A stretch of DNA of 34,547 bases from Gemmatimonadaceae bacterium (GCA_025928335.1 JAICJQ010000026.1:1-34547); one strand, 5' to 3'. Counted from the first letter of the stretch, positions 1 through 7,798 are shown. A program made the numbers and translations. The notes: a model not told the origin generated them from the letters alone.

Positions 1-69
1 ACCGTGACCCGGATCGTCCTCCTCGCTGCGGTCGCCGTGCTCGCCGCCGTGATGTTGTTGACGATTTAG
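1..69 (+). CDS. C-terminal end of a membrane protein (partial)
   Basis: The first frame is open from the window edge to a TAG at 67-69. It encodes 22 residues, almost all hydrophobic (TRIVLLAAVAVLAAVMLLTI), which reads as a single membrane helix ending right at the C-terminus. A C-terminal helix without a tail fits a tail-anchored or small multi-spanning membrane protein; the family cannot be told. The strong terminator 20 bases downstream, on the same strand, supports this being the real end of a transcribed gene. Confidence 0.5.
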   Translation, partial: TVTRIVLLAAVAVLAAVMLLTI

Positions 70-88
70 CTCGGCGACTCGGCGACTC

Positions 89-122
89 GGCAGGCACGAA
101 GTTCGTGCCTGCCAATTTTTTT
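89..122 (+). terminator. Intrinsic terminator after the partial membrane gene
   Basis: A 12-base arm GGCAGGCACGAA (89-100) is followed by one G and its exact complement TTCGTGCCTGCC (102-113), then AA and seven T (116-122). A long GC-rich perfect stem followed by a T run is a textbook rho-independent terminator for plus-strand transcription. It lies 20 bases after the stop at 69. The short repeat of CTCGGCGA just before it (from about 70) is not part of the stem. The remaining bases up to 285 show nothing else recognisable. Confidence 0.9.
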
Positions 123-285
123 GTATAAGAATATTTGCAATTTCGACCAACGCGGAGTGCCTCCAAATCGATAAGTTGAATCACACGTTGAGGATGGGGC
201 GCGGGCACGGGGACTGCCTTAAAAGGGGTCGAGCGGCGCCGCGCTGGCGACGCGAAGAGGGAATGTTCCTTTGGAGGTTGGTCCC

Positions 286-546
286 ATGAATCACCACGCC
301 ATTCACGGCCTCGATCACACCCAGGCCTCGGCATTCGTCGCCGCCGCACAGCAGGTCGCCCGCTGCCGCTATCGAGAGATTCCTCCCGAGCTCGTGGCGA
401 AGCTCCACGCCCTGCGGGCCAGTGCGGAAGCCTTCGAGCGCGTCGCCGATGACGTCGAAGCGTTGCTCGCCAATGAGGGTGCCGACGGCGAGTACTACGA
501 GACGCCGATCGTCTGGATCGAAGACGACACGGATCGCGCGGCCTGA
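286..546 (+). CDS. Small hypothetical protein, 86 aa
   Basis: ATG at 286 is preceded by GGAGG (273-277) at eight bases spacing, so it is preferred over a TTG at 271 that would place the ribosome site inside the gene. The product (MNHHAIHGLDHTQASAFVAA...) is soluble, rich in Ala and Glu, and probably helical; it ends in an acidic stretch with YYETPIVWIEDD near residues 69-80. There is no signal peptide or membrane segment. The family was not recognised. It stands alone between a terminator and the VOC gene on the same strand. Confidence 0.7.
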   Translation: MNHHAIHGLDHTQASAFVAAAQQVARCRYREIPPELVAKLHALRASAEAFERVADDVEALLANEGADGEYYETPIVWIEDDTDRAA

Positions 547-649
547 GTTTCGGCTCCGCGTCGATTTCCCGCCAGCTCGTTCGACGTAAGGGTGAACAGG
601 TCGCGCATTCACGGGACCAAGCGCCCGACTACCCTCAACGGAGAACGAT

Positions 650-937
650 ATGGCTCGCGTCAGCACCTACCTGAACTATTCCCGGTCGACCGAGGAGGCA
701 TTCGCGTTCTATCGGTCCGTGTTCGGAACGGACTACGCCGGACCGATCATGCGCTTCGGAGACATCCCCGCGCAGTCCGGCCAGCCGCCTCTCCCCGAAG
801 CCGACAAGAAGCTCGTCATGCACGTGGCCCTACCGATCCTCGGCGGCCGCGTCCTGATGGGCACCGACGCGTACTTCGCCAGCTTCTCCGACAAGTTCGG
901 GATCCGCTGGATGCTCAATTGCGAGAGCAAGACCTGA
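650..937 (+). CDS. VOC/PhnB-like (glyoxalase-fold) protein with an internal in-frame deletion, 95 aa
   Basis: The N-terminal 70 residues match the PhnB-like subgroup of the vicinal-oxygen-chelate superfamily: MARVSTYLNYSRSTEEAFAFY, then FGTDYAGPIMRFGDIP, then KKLVMHVALPILGGRVLMGT. In that subgroup about 140 residues are usual, and the segment after LMGTDA carries the second beta-alpha-beta unit. Here LMGTDA runs directly into YFASFSDKFGIRWMLNC, which in the family forms the extreme C-terminus. Roughly 45-50 residues are therefore missing without loss of frame, with the junction near base 870. The start ATG has CGGAGA upstream. Half of the fold's metal or substrate pocket would be absent, so the protein may be inactive; no function is assigned beyond family. 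Confidence 0.8.
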   Translation: MARVSTYLNYSRSTEEAFAFYRSVFGTDYAGPIMRFGDIPAQSGQPPLPEADKKLVMHVALPILGGRVLMGTDAYFASFSDKFGIRWMLNCESKT

Positions 938-955
938 CCGTCGTGAACGGAGTGA

Positions 956-3457
956 TCAGGCCCGAAGCGCGATGTTTGGATCCGCGCGGGCAGCGCGCCA
1001 TGCGGGGCCGGCGCTGCCCGCGACGCTCACCATCGCCAGTACAACGGTCACACCCGCGAACACGACCGGGTCGCGCGCTGATTCGTTGAAGAGGAGCGGC
1101 TGAACCCAGTGCGCGACTCCGTACGCCGCGGCGAGTCCGATCGCAAGGCCGACGGCGACCAGCGCAACCGCCTGCGCGACGACGAGTCGCACGATGTTCC
1201 CGCCCTGCGCGCCGAGCGCAATCCGGACCCCCAGTTCATGCATGCGCTGCGAGACGCTGTAGCCGATGACGCCGTGCAGTCCGACCGCCGCGACGAGAAG
1301 CGCGAGCACGCCAAGCGAAACGAACATCGTCGCGCCGAGCGTCCACGAACGGCGTTGATTGTCGACGACGTTCTCGAGCCGCGAGACAGTCACGTAGCCG
1401 GGGGCCGGCATCACCCGCTGCAGCGCGCGACGCACCGTCTCGAGCTGCGCCGACGGATCATCGGCCGCGAAGCGAATCCAGATCCGGTTTCCCGGTCGCA
1501 GTGGTGGCGGCCCCTCGTCGGGGATGTAGTAGAGCAATCGCTCGGCGTCGTCGATGCTCTGCTGCACCACATCCTCGGCGACGCCGACGACGCGCGTGCA
1601 CGGCATCGTGTCGGCGTCGACGCGGAAGCATTGTCCGATCGGCTCGGCGTTGGGCCAGAGCACGCGCGCCATCGATTGGCTGATCACGGCGACTCGGCCG
1701 GCTTGTCCACGCTCCTGCCGCGTGAACGTTCGCCCTCTCACGATGCGAGTGCCGGCGACGTCGAAATAATCCGGCGTCGTCGCCTGATAGTTGAATCTTC
1801 CCAACCGCTGGACCGAGTCGATGCCGGTCACGAAGAGCTGGCGATACGACGTGGCGAACGGCGTCGAATTGATTCGCGTCGCCGACCGCACGCCGGGAAT
1901 CGCGCGCGCCGCATCGAGCAGCGCACGACGCGTCGCGTCGGCGGACGCGCTGTCCAGAACGAGGCCGCGATAGTTCGGCTCGACGACGACGATCGGCGCC
2001 GCGTCCCAACCGAGGCGGACCTTCCGCGCGTTGTCGAGACTTCGCACGAAGAGACCGGCGCCGATGAGGAGCGTGACGGAGAGCGCGGCCTGGGCTGCGA
2101 GCAACACGGCTCGCACACGCGGTGAATGCGCCGCGGGGCCACCCGATCGGGAACCCGATCGCAAGGTGGATGCGACGTCGTCACGCGGTGCGAACAGGGC
2201 CGGGCCCAGCGAGAGAACGACCCCCGCGATCACGGCGCAGCCGCAGGCCGCGGCAAGGGCGCGCCAATCCGCTGCCAGCGCGTCAGCGCCGCCATCGCGC
2301 ACGAGCATTCGTCTCAGCGCCGCCCAAACCGACTGGGCGATCGCGACACCGGCGACGCACCCCAGGCCGGCGAGCAGAAGCCCCTCGACGAAAAACTGCG
2401 AGGCCAGTCGTCGACGACTCACACCCAGCGCGAGGCGCAGCGCAATCTCTCGCCGGCGGGCGAAGACGCGCGCCAGCAGCAGATTCAGAACGTTGGCGCA
2501 CGAGATCAGTAGAACCATGACCGCAACGCCATCCACCCAAAGCAGCGTGCGCGACTCCAGGCCAGCCGAGGGGCCGGCCGCTGATCGCACTGCTCCGGCT
2601 GTGGCGATCGGATGCGCGAGACGAGGAGGCAGCGTCGCCGGGAGCGACGCGCGCTGCGCTTCGCGACTGAGGATGAAGGCTCGGGTGAGATCGGCGTCGG
2701 CGCGCTCTCGCGAGACGCCAGGTTTTCGCCGCACGATCACACTCATCCAATCCCAGTTGTATTTCGTCGCGAACGTCTCGGGGTTGCCCTGGTTCACGCC
2801 GTAGACCAGTGTCGTGATCGGCAGGAAGACGCTCGGCGCCTCGCCTTCAGAAACTCCGACGAATCGCTTCGGCGCTACGCCGATGATCGTTGTCGCCAGC
2901 GGTCCGACCTGGAGCTTGTCGCCGAGGACATTGCGGCCGCCCAACTCCTGCGTCCAATAGGCATAGCTGAGCACCGCGACGTTCGCGCCACGCGGAATGG
3001 AGTCCTCCGCCGCGGTGAAGTAGCGGCCGAGGACGGGTGGAGCGTCGAAGAATCCGAAGAAGGACGCATTCGCCCCGACGACCTGCCGCTCGCGCGATGC
3101 GTCGCCGAGACCAACGGCGAGTCGCCATTCAGTGATGCCGGCGTACTGTGAAAACGAAGTGGTCGCGCGGCGGACGTCGAGGTAGCGCGTATAGGGAATG
3201 CCCGAGCGCACCAAGGTTCGACCGTTGTACGTGGTCTGGAAGTAGACGCGGTGGACGGTTGCCGGATCGCGCAGCCGGGGAAAGGGCCGGAACATCAGGC
3301 GGTCGGTGACGCTGAACATGGCGACGTTCGCGCCGATTCCCAGGCCAAGCGTCAGCATCGCGGTCGCGGTGAAGCCCGGGGTGCGCTTGAGGCCGCGCAC
3401 GGCGTATCGAAGATCGCCGACTAACGCGTTGGAAACGGACATCCACCAAGCCAGCAT
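956..3457 (-). CDS. ADOP-type ABC transporter permease (MacB/FtsX family), 833 aa
   Basis: This is a duplicated MacB-like permease. The N-terminus has DLRYAVRGLKRTPGFTATAM followed by a first membrane helix and GIGANVAMFSV, typical of the 'acidobacterial duplicated orphan permease' (ADOP) family. A periplasmic MacB core domain follows (about residues 55-260). The first FtsX domain carries RRREIALRLALGVSRRRL (about 330), then a second periplasmic domain and a second FtsX domain with QRMHELGVRIALGAQ (about 735-750). About eight membrane helices are expected. The 833-aa length fits the family. GAGGAAGG lies four bases before the ATG. It is the last gene of the PadR operon, 21 bases after the preceding gene, and no ATPase subunit is encoded nearby, as is usual for ADOPs. 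The substrate is unknown. Confidence 0.93.
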   Translation of the reverse strand: MLAWWMSVSNALVGDLRYAVRGLKRTPGFTATAMLTLGLGIGANVAMFSVTDRLMFRPFPRLRDPATVHRVYFQTTYNGRTLVRSGIPYTRYLDVRRATTSFSQYAGITEWRLAVGLGDASRERQVVGANASFFGFFDAPPVLGRYFTAAEDSIPRGANVAVLSYAYWTQELGGRNVLGDKLQVGPLATTIIGVAPKRFVGVSEGEAPSVFLPITTLVYGVNQGNPETFATKYNWDWMSVIVRRKPGVSRERADADLTRAFILSREAQRASLPATLPPRLAHPIATAGAVRSAAGPSAGLESRTLLWVDGVAVMVLLISCANVLNLLLARVFARRREIALRLALGVSRRRLASQFFVEGLLLAGLGCVAGVAIAQSVWAALRRMLVRDGGADALAADWRALAAACGCAVIAGVVLSLGPALFAPRDDVASTLRSGSRSGGPAAHSPRVRAVLLAAQAALSVTLLIGAGLFVRSLDNARKVRLGWDAAPIVVVEPNYRGLVLDSASADATRRALLDAARAIPGVRSATRINSTPFATSYRQLFVTGIDSVQRLGRFNYQATTPDYFDVAGTRIVRGRTFTRQERGQAGRVAVISQSMARVLWPNAEPIGQCFRVDADTMPCTRVVGVAEDVVQQSIDDAERLLYYIPDEGPPPLRPGNRIWIRFAADDPSAQLETVRRALQRVMPAPGYVTVSRLENVVDNQRRSWTLGATMFVSLGVLALLVAAVGLHGVIGYSVSQRMHELGVRIALGAQGGNIVRLVVAQAVALVAVGLAIGLAAAYGVAHWVQPLLFNESARDPVVFAGVTVVLAMVSVAGSAGPAWRAARADPNIALRA

Positions 3458-3478
3458 TCTGCCTTCCTCGAGGAAGGG

Positions 3479-4117
3479 TCAGGAGATAGACAGCGCGGAA
3501 CTGGCGGATGGTTTGAGCCGAACCGCACGGAGTACCCCGCCGACGAGAGCCGCCAGGTTGAACAGGGTCAGTGCGGTAATGCGAGAGACGGGTGATAGCG
3601 GCGAGGGGAAGAATAGGCCGGCGATCAGATTAATGCTCGAAAGGACGATGCCGAACGCGGCGGCTCCGATCAGCGGCGCGCGGGCGTTCCGCCACGCCGC
3701 GATGTAGCCGCCCGTCACTCCGGCTACAGGCATGGCCAGCATCACGAAGCCGAGGAACATCGGGTTTGTGGGCGTGGGCGCGAGAGTCGGAAGATTGATT
3801 CCTCCCAATCGCATGATGAGCGACACGACTACCCAGGCGGAGAGCGAGATCGGCAGAAGCGCAAGCCAGGAGTAGAGCGCGACCCCGATCAGCCGCGGAA
3901 TCTCTCCAACGCGGATTTGCCCGAGCGCGTTCCGAAGTAGATGCGGCACCGCACGGATCGCCTCCTTCACATACCAACGCCGCGCCTCGACCTCGCCATC
4001 GAAGGCGACGCGCTGATCGAACTCTTCGGCGAGATCACCGAGCACGACCTCGCTGAGATAGGGGTCAGCGCCGAGGCTCTTGAGAATGGACTCGAAGGCG
4101 CTAGGTGGTTGGCTCAT
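3479..4117 (-). CDS. Permease-prefix-domain membrane protein, 212 aa
   Basis: The N-terminal 65 residues resemble the prefix domain often fused to or encoded beside ADOP permeases: short helices with VVLGDLAEEFDQRV (about 25-37) and ARRWYVKEAIRAVPHLLRNA (about 45-64). Four hydrophobic segments follow at about 77-102, 119-141, 149-170 and 180-199. The start used here is the ATG at 4117, whose ATGA overlaps the PadR stop, a classical translational coupling; a longer reading to 4156 would overlap PadR needlessly and adds no conserved residues. Its place between PadR and the permease suggests an accessory or assembly role in the permease complex, which is inference. Confidence 0.8.
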   Translation of the reverse strand: MSQPPSAFESILKSLGADPYLSEVVLGDLAEEFDQRVAFDGEVEARRWYVKEAIRAVPHLLRNALGQIRVGEIPRLIGVALYSWLALLPISLSAWVVVSLIMRLGGINLPTLAPTPTNPMFLGFVMLAMPVAGVTGGYIAAWRNARAPLIGAAAFGIVLSSINLIAGLFFPSPLSPVSRITALTLFNLAALVGGVLRAVRLKPSASSALSIS

Positions 4118-4473
4118 GCGTGCTCCAGACGAATGGTCGATGGAATGCCAGCCCAAACCGACGTCGCAATGCGCTCGGCCTCGCGCATCGCCCGCGCGCC
4201 GGCGGCGGTCAGCTTGAATAGCCGACGCGACCGACCGCCGCGTACCGGAAGGGGATCGGTGGCTTTCGAGCGAAGCAGGCCTTTGTCCTCGAGGCGCTGC
4301 AGCGTGGTGTACACCGCGCCGATCGAGTAGTCGCGACCGGTACGCTCAGACAGGTCGCGCCGGACCGCGAGGCCGTAGGCGTCGTCTCCTCGCCGGGCAA
4401 CGGTGAGGAGAACGATGAGCTCAAGCTGTCCAATGGCTGCCGACATGTATGGCGAGGAGGAGAGACCGTTCAA
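4114..4473 (-). CDS. PadR family transcriptional regulator, 119 aa
   Basis: This is a winged-helix PadR protein: LELIVLLTVARRGDDAYGLAV, then GRDYSIGAVYTTLQRLEDKG (recognition helix region, about 47-65), and the wing with RGGRSRRLFKLTAAGARAM. It is short, of the subfamily-1 type without a long C-terminal helical domain. A TTG at 4473 opens the frame; the next in-frame ATG (4446) would cut only nine residues and is an equally possible start. No clear Shine-Dalgarno motif is seen at either. It is the first gene of an operon with the prefix-domain protein (4-base overlap) and the ADOP permease. PadR members normally repress their own operon, and an inverted repeat sits 18 bases upstream. Confidence 0.93.
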   Translation of the reverse strand: MNGLSSSPYMSAAIGQLELIVLLTVARRGDDAYGLAVRRDLSERTGRDYSIGAVYTTLQRLEDKGLLRSKATDPLPVRGGRSRRLFKLTAAGARAMREAERIATSVWAGIPSTIRLEHA

Positions 4474-4491
4474 GATGGCGACTGATGCCCG

Positions 4492-4503
4492 TAGATGTAT
4501 CTA
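4492..4503 (-). promoter_or_regulatory. Candidate PadR operator / promoter core
   Basis: TAGATGTATCTA is a perfect inverted repeat (TAGAT / ATCTA, two-base centre) in an AT-rich island of otherwise GC-rich DNA. Read on the minus strand it contains TAGATA, usable as a -10 element, and the PadR start lies 18 bases further on. Inverted repeats overlapping the promoter of a PadR operon are the usual autorepression site. No convincing -35 box at proper spacing was found, so the promoter part is weaker than the operator part. Confidence 0.45.
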
Positions 4504-4542
4504 TTTTGTAGAACAAATCGCCGTTTGGCAACGCCTGATTGA

Positions 4543-4809
4543 GCGACTCCTACTTCACGCTCGCCTTTTGGGATCTCGCGGGCCGGAATACTGGTCGTGA
4601 TTCGCGGCGGGCGGATCCTCATGCACGCGAGCCTCACGGCCAGCATGATCATTCTCGGACCGCCGATAAAGGGAGCGCAGTCGGTGATTTACGACTTGAC
4701 CTTCGCGACGGTGTTGTGGGGAATCGTTGCGGCTCGTTCGCGCGCCGGGCGAGCGCGACCGGTCGCCCGAAACCTCGTATCGCTGAAGCGGAGTGGCAGA
4801 CGGCGCTAG
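4543..4809 (+). pseudogene. Remnant of a CPBP-family intramembrane protease (C-terminal part)
   Basis: The frame is open from just after a stop at 4540-4542 to TAG at 4807. Its middle reads GGRILMHASLTASMIILGPP followed by a hydrophobic stretch FATVLWGIVAA. The LxHASxxAS pattern and closing helix are those of the last catalytic helices of CPBP (Abi/CAAX-like) membrane proteases, which normally have six or more helices over 220-300 residues. Only the last two helices are present, there is no proper start or ribosome site, and the region upstream belongs to the PadR promoter. It is read as the truncated end of a lost gene. Confidence 0.5.
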
Positions 4810-4830
4810 ACGGCGCTAGACGGCGCTAGC
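4801..4830. repeat. Short tandem repeat, 10-bp unit, three copies
   Basis: CGGCGCTAGA occurs twice in a row (4801-4820) and a third copy CGGCGCTAGC follows (4821-4830). The first copy contains the TAG that ends the CPBP remnant. Such a small array could be slippage in degenerating DNA. Confidence 0.9.
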
Positions 4831-4833
4831 GGC

Positions 4834-4866
4834 GCCCAGTCGGCACGCGCTGGGCACGGCGCGTGC
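4834..4866 (+). other. Two interleaved hairpins in the leader of the ATP-grasp gene
   Basis: GCCCAG (4834-4839) can pair with CTGGGC (4850-4855), and GCACGCGC (4843-4850) can pair with GCGCGTGC (4859-4866). The arms are interleaved, so the stems exclude each other or form a pseudoknot. They end 35 bases before the ATP-grasp start. There is no T run. In GC-rich DNA such pairings arise by chance, so a regulatory role is only a possibility. Confidence 0.3.
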
Positions 4867-4900
4867 GACTAGGGCAAGCGTCGCACAGCCACGGAGCAGA

Positions 4901-6178
4901 ATGCGGTTCGTCATTCCCACGGCCTTCTTCGCGGGTCTCGGATTCGCGATGCGCCTTCAGGACGAGGGCCATGAAGTCGTACTGGCCCCTCGAGGCATCC
5001 AGGATCGGCGCCTCGAGTCTCGATATGCGCTCCCGGGTAATGGCATCCTCACGAAGCGCCCGCTGTCCGAAGTCATCGCCGACCGCGCGCGGTATCGCGA
5101 CGCGATTTGGGTCTGGGACGAAAACCACAGTGTCGAAGAAAACGAGCTGCTGCGGCGCGAGGGGTTTTGCGTTTTCGGCGGCGGCGAGTGGTCGGAGCGG
5201 ATGGAGCACGACCGCGACGCGTGCCTGGCCTTCGTCGGTGAGCACGGTCTCCACCCGCCACCGTCGTTTGGCTTCGACAATCCGGAATCCGGACTGCGTT
5301 TCCTCAAGGAACATCCCGAACAGGCATACGTGTTCAAACCGGACCGTGGAGAGAATCGTGAAACGTGGCTCCCTATCTCGGACGATCCGGCCGAGGCAAA
5401 CGTCGAGCTTCGACACCACCTTCGCGCGATTCGGAGCACGTCGCCATTCGTCCTCCAGGAGGTCAAGGATGGGGTCGAGACGAACGTCGAAGTCTGGTTC
5501 GTACGCGGCGAGCCGCGCTTCGCGTTCGTGACGCTCGAGTGCAAGCGCAAGCTGACGGGCGATCTGGGCGATCTCACCGGATGCGCCTTCGACTTCGCGT
5601 TTGCCACACCGATCGATTGCGGCGCGGTCACCCAGAGCGTCGGTCGCCTCTTTCCGTATTATGAAAAGACGAAGTACACCGGGTTCGCCGACGCGAATGT
5701 GATCTTCGCCAAAGACGGCGTCTGGTTTCTCGAAAAATGCGAGCGGTTCGGCTACAACGCGCACCCGAACTTGTTATGGAATCTGAACCGCGCACCGCTC
5801 GGAGAAACCTTTCGCGACCTGATCGACGGAACGTTCACTCCGAACTTCGCCCCCGGGTTCGGCGCCAGTTGCACCATGTACATGGATCACCCGACGCCCG
5901 ACACCTTCATCGATTTCCCCGAAGCCGACGCGACGCATCTGTACTTCTATGATGTCTATCGGCGCGACGAGTCTTTGTTCGCGGCCGGTTACTACGATCA
6001 CGTGCTCATCGCGAACGCGTTCGGCTTCACGATGGAGGCCGCGTGGGAAACGGTCCTCGAGCGCGCCCACGCCGTCCGGTTTTCGAGTCGCTCGTACCGA
6101 GTAGACGGGGACCGCACGGACTATCCGAGCTCTCCGTTGCGGCGGTACGAGGCGCTGCGCGCGATCGATTTAGTGTAG
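4901..6178 (+). CDS. PurD-like ATP-grasp ligase, 425 aa
   Basis: The N-terminus is a Rossmann-like strand-helix unit (MRFVIPTAFFAGLGFAMRLQ, then DEGHEVVLAPRG). An ATP-grasp core follows, with KERMEHDRD-like pre-loop residues near 105, YVFKPDRGENRETWLP (about 145-160), SPFVLQEVKDGVETNVEVWF (about 185-204) and the metal-binding strand DGVWFLEKCERFGYNAHPN (about 270-288). The C-terminal AAWETVLERAHAV and SRSYRVDGD resemble the end of phosphoribosylamine-glycine ligase (PurD), whose length is also about 420-430. It is not a standard PurD, because the conserved N-terminal GxG signature is absent. No other purine genes are nearby. GGAG (4893-4896) precedes the ATG. It probably joins a carboxylate to an amine with ATP; the substrate is unknown. 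Confidence 0.75.
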   Translation: MRFVIPTAFFAGLGFAMRLQDEGHEVVLAPRGIQDRRLESRYALPGNGILTKRPLSEVIADRARYRDAIWVWDENHSVEENELLRREGFCVFGGGEWSERMEHDRDACLAFVGEHGLHPPPSFGFDNPESGLRFLKEHPEQAYVFKPDRGENRETWLPISDDPAEANVELRHHLRAIRSTSPFVLQEVKDGVETNVEVWFVRGEPRFAFVTLECKRKLTGDLGDLTGCAFDFAFATPIDCGAVTQSVGRLFPYYEKTKYTGFADANVIFAKDGVWFLEKCERFGYNAHPNLLWNLNRAPLGETFRDLIDGTFTPNFAPGFGASCTMYMDHPTPDTFIDFPEADATHLYFYDVYRRDESLFAAGYYDHVLIANAFGFTMEAAWETVLERAHAVRFSSRSYRVDGDRTDYPSSPLRRYEALRAIDLV

Positions 6179-6183
6179 TGGCT

Positions 6184-6201
6184 GACCGGCTCGCGCCGGT
6201 C
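6184..6201. terminator. Hairpin between convergent genes
   Basis: GACCGGC (6184-6190) and GCCGGTC (6195-6201) form a perfect 7-bp stem with a TCGC loop in the 30-base gap between two convergent stop codons (6178 and 6209). There is no T run on either side, so it would be a weak or factor-assisted bidirectional terminator. Confidence 0.45.
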
Positions 6202-6208
6202 GGTCGGT

Positions 6209-7759
6209 TCACCGCCCTAGAGGAGTGGCCTGGTTTGGCTTGCGGACCAGCTCGCGCACATCTCCCTGAAAGCTGACCGACACGGCGCGAGCGCGACCGT
6301 CCGGTCCAATGAGAAACTCGAGCGGAAGCGTCGGGAGCACCGTCAGGCCCGTGGACCACGTGAAGTTGTCGCGGCCGGCGTGCTCCATCGTCCCGTGCAA
6401 CAGTCCACGCACACCGACCAGCTTGTCGTTCTGCACCGTGACCGTCAGTTCGCCCAACAAGCTGTCGACGAACGTGCCGGTGTAGGCGGTGAGCGGGAGC
6501 GCCGGCATGCTCGCCGCCGGAGGCAACGCCTGCGCGGCGCCTCGTCCGCCACCGGCGCCTCCGCGTCCGCCACGCCCTGCCTGAGTGACCGTCTCCAACG
6601 GAACGTGAATTTGCCGCTCCAGCACCCAGCGCGCGACAGCGCCGGGCATCCCGGTGTGATCGAGGTTGCTGAGCACCACCACGCCGAGTTTTTCCGAGGG
6701 CAGAATGTCCAGCGCCGATGTCATGCCCACCGTGTTACCGCCGTGATTCCAGTACACGAGGCCATGGAAATCGGCGACGAACCAACCCAACCCGTAGGCG
6801 TTGAGCCTCGCGATGCCATCGCCGCCGCGGCCTCCCCCTCCCCCTCCGCCGGCGCCGGCGCCGATCCACATCTGGGGCGTGTGCACCTCGCGCAGCGCGG
6901 CGGTGGAAATGATCCGCTTCCCGTTGAAGGTGCCGTCGCCCATCTGGAAGCGGAGCCACTGCGACATGTCGCGTGCGGTCGAGTTGATCGAACCGGCGGG
7001 ACCAATGTTCTCGAGGATCTCATGGTCGATGGCGTACGATCCCGATGATCCGTTCGCGTGCGGTGTCGCCACATCGGACACGCGACTGAAATCCTTCACG
7101 ACCGGGAAGCTGTGCGTCATGCCGAGCGGAGTCATGATGCGCTGCTGAATCAGGTTTTCCCAAGTACTACCGCCCGCTTTTGCCGCCGCCTCCCCGGCGA
7201 CGACGATCATCGGGTTGTTGTAGGCATAGGCGGAACGAAAGCTCGTCGCGGGCGGCTGGAAGCGGAGGTGATGAATGATCTCGGCGCGCGTCAGTCCGGA
7301 TCCGAGCCACATCAGTTCGCCGCGCGCCAGGCCGGTGCGGTGCGACAGCGCATCTCGCAGCGTCACCTCGGCATTCGCGTACGGATCGTACATTCGGAAA
7401 TCGGGGAGGTACTGCGAGATCTTGTCGTCGAACCGCAGCTTTCCGTCGGTTTGCATGATGCCGACGAGCGCGGACGTGAAGGTCTTTGTCGTCGAGCCGA
7501 TCTCGAACAGCGTGTTCTCGTCCACCTTGTCCGTCGTCCCCAGCTTTTTTACCCCGTACCCTTTGACGTAGATCACCGAGTCGTTGCGTACGATGGCGAT
7601 CGCTGCTCCGGGAACGTTGCCGTCGGCCATGGCCTTGGCGACGTATGCATCGAGGCCGGGAAAGGGTTCTTGCTGCGCAACGGCCGCGGTTGCCGCGACC
7701 GCGGCGAGACAAACGGCGAAGCTCGCGCTCCGAACGACAAGCGATGGGAACCGCTGCAT
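6209..7759 (-). CDS. Secreted serine hydrolase, class C beta-lactamase fold, 516 aa
   Basis: The ATG at 7759 is preceded by GAGG at nine bases spacing. It starts a signal peptide (hydrophobic core VCLAAVAATAAV, Ala-Gln cleavage site near residue 28), so the product is exported. The beta-lactamase/transpeptidase-like motifs are clear: GSTTKTF supplies SxxK (Ser89, Lys92), YNN supplies YxN (about Tyr180), and the third motif is the HGG of WNHGGNTVG. A C-terminal beta domain with TYTGTF...LGELTVTVQND is the DUF3471-type extension. Such enzymes are esterases, amidases or D-aminopeptidases; the substrate cannot be told. Two glycine-rich loops are unusual: one before ARLNAYGLGWF, the other after the ETVTQA segment. 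The gene is monocistronic and ends against the ATP-grasp gene. Confidence 0.92.
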   Translation of the reverse strand: MQRFPSLVVRSASFAVCLAAVAATAAVAQQEPFPGLDAYVAKAMADGNVPGAAIAIVRNDSVIYVKGYGVKKLGTTDKVDENTLFEIGSTTKTFTSALVGIMQTDGKLRFDDKISQYLPDFRMYDPYANAEVTLRDALSHRTGLARGELMWLGSGLTRAEIIHHLRFQPPATSFRSAYAYNNPMIVVAGEAAAKAGGSTWENLIQQRIMTPLGMTHSFPVVKDFSRVSDVATPHANGSSGSYAIDHEILENIGPAGSINSTARDMSQWLRFQMGDGTFNGKRIISTAALREVHTPQMWIGAGAGGGGGGGRGGDGIARLNAYGLGWFVADFHGLVYWNHGGNTVGMTSALDILPSEKLGVVVLSNLDHTGMPGAVARWVLERQIHVPLETVTQAGRGGRGGAGGGRGAAQALPPAASMPALPLTAYTGTFVDSLLGELTVTVQNDKLVGVRGLLHGTMEHAGRDNFTWSTGLTVLPTLPLEFLIGPDGRARAVSVSFQGDVRELVRKPNQATPLGR

Positions 7760-7798
7760 GGCCGGAATCCTCGAGGATGGACGCACGGAGATCGGAGC

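Noticed and set aside
70..90. Repeat of CTCGGCGA after the first gene
   Set aside because: Only about two and a half copies of a GC-rich octamer directly before a terminator; not distinguishable from chance.
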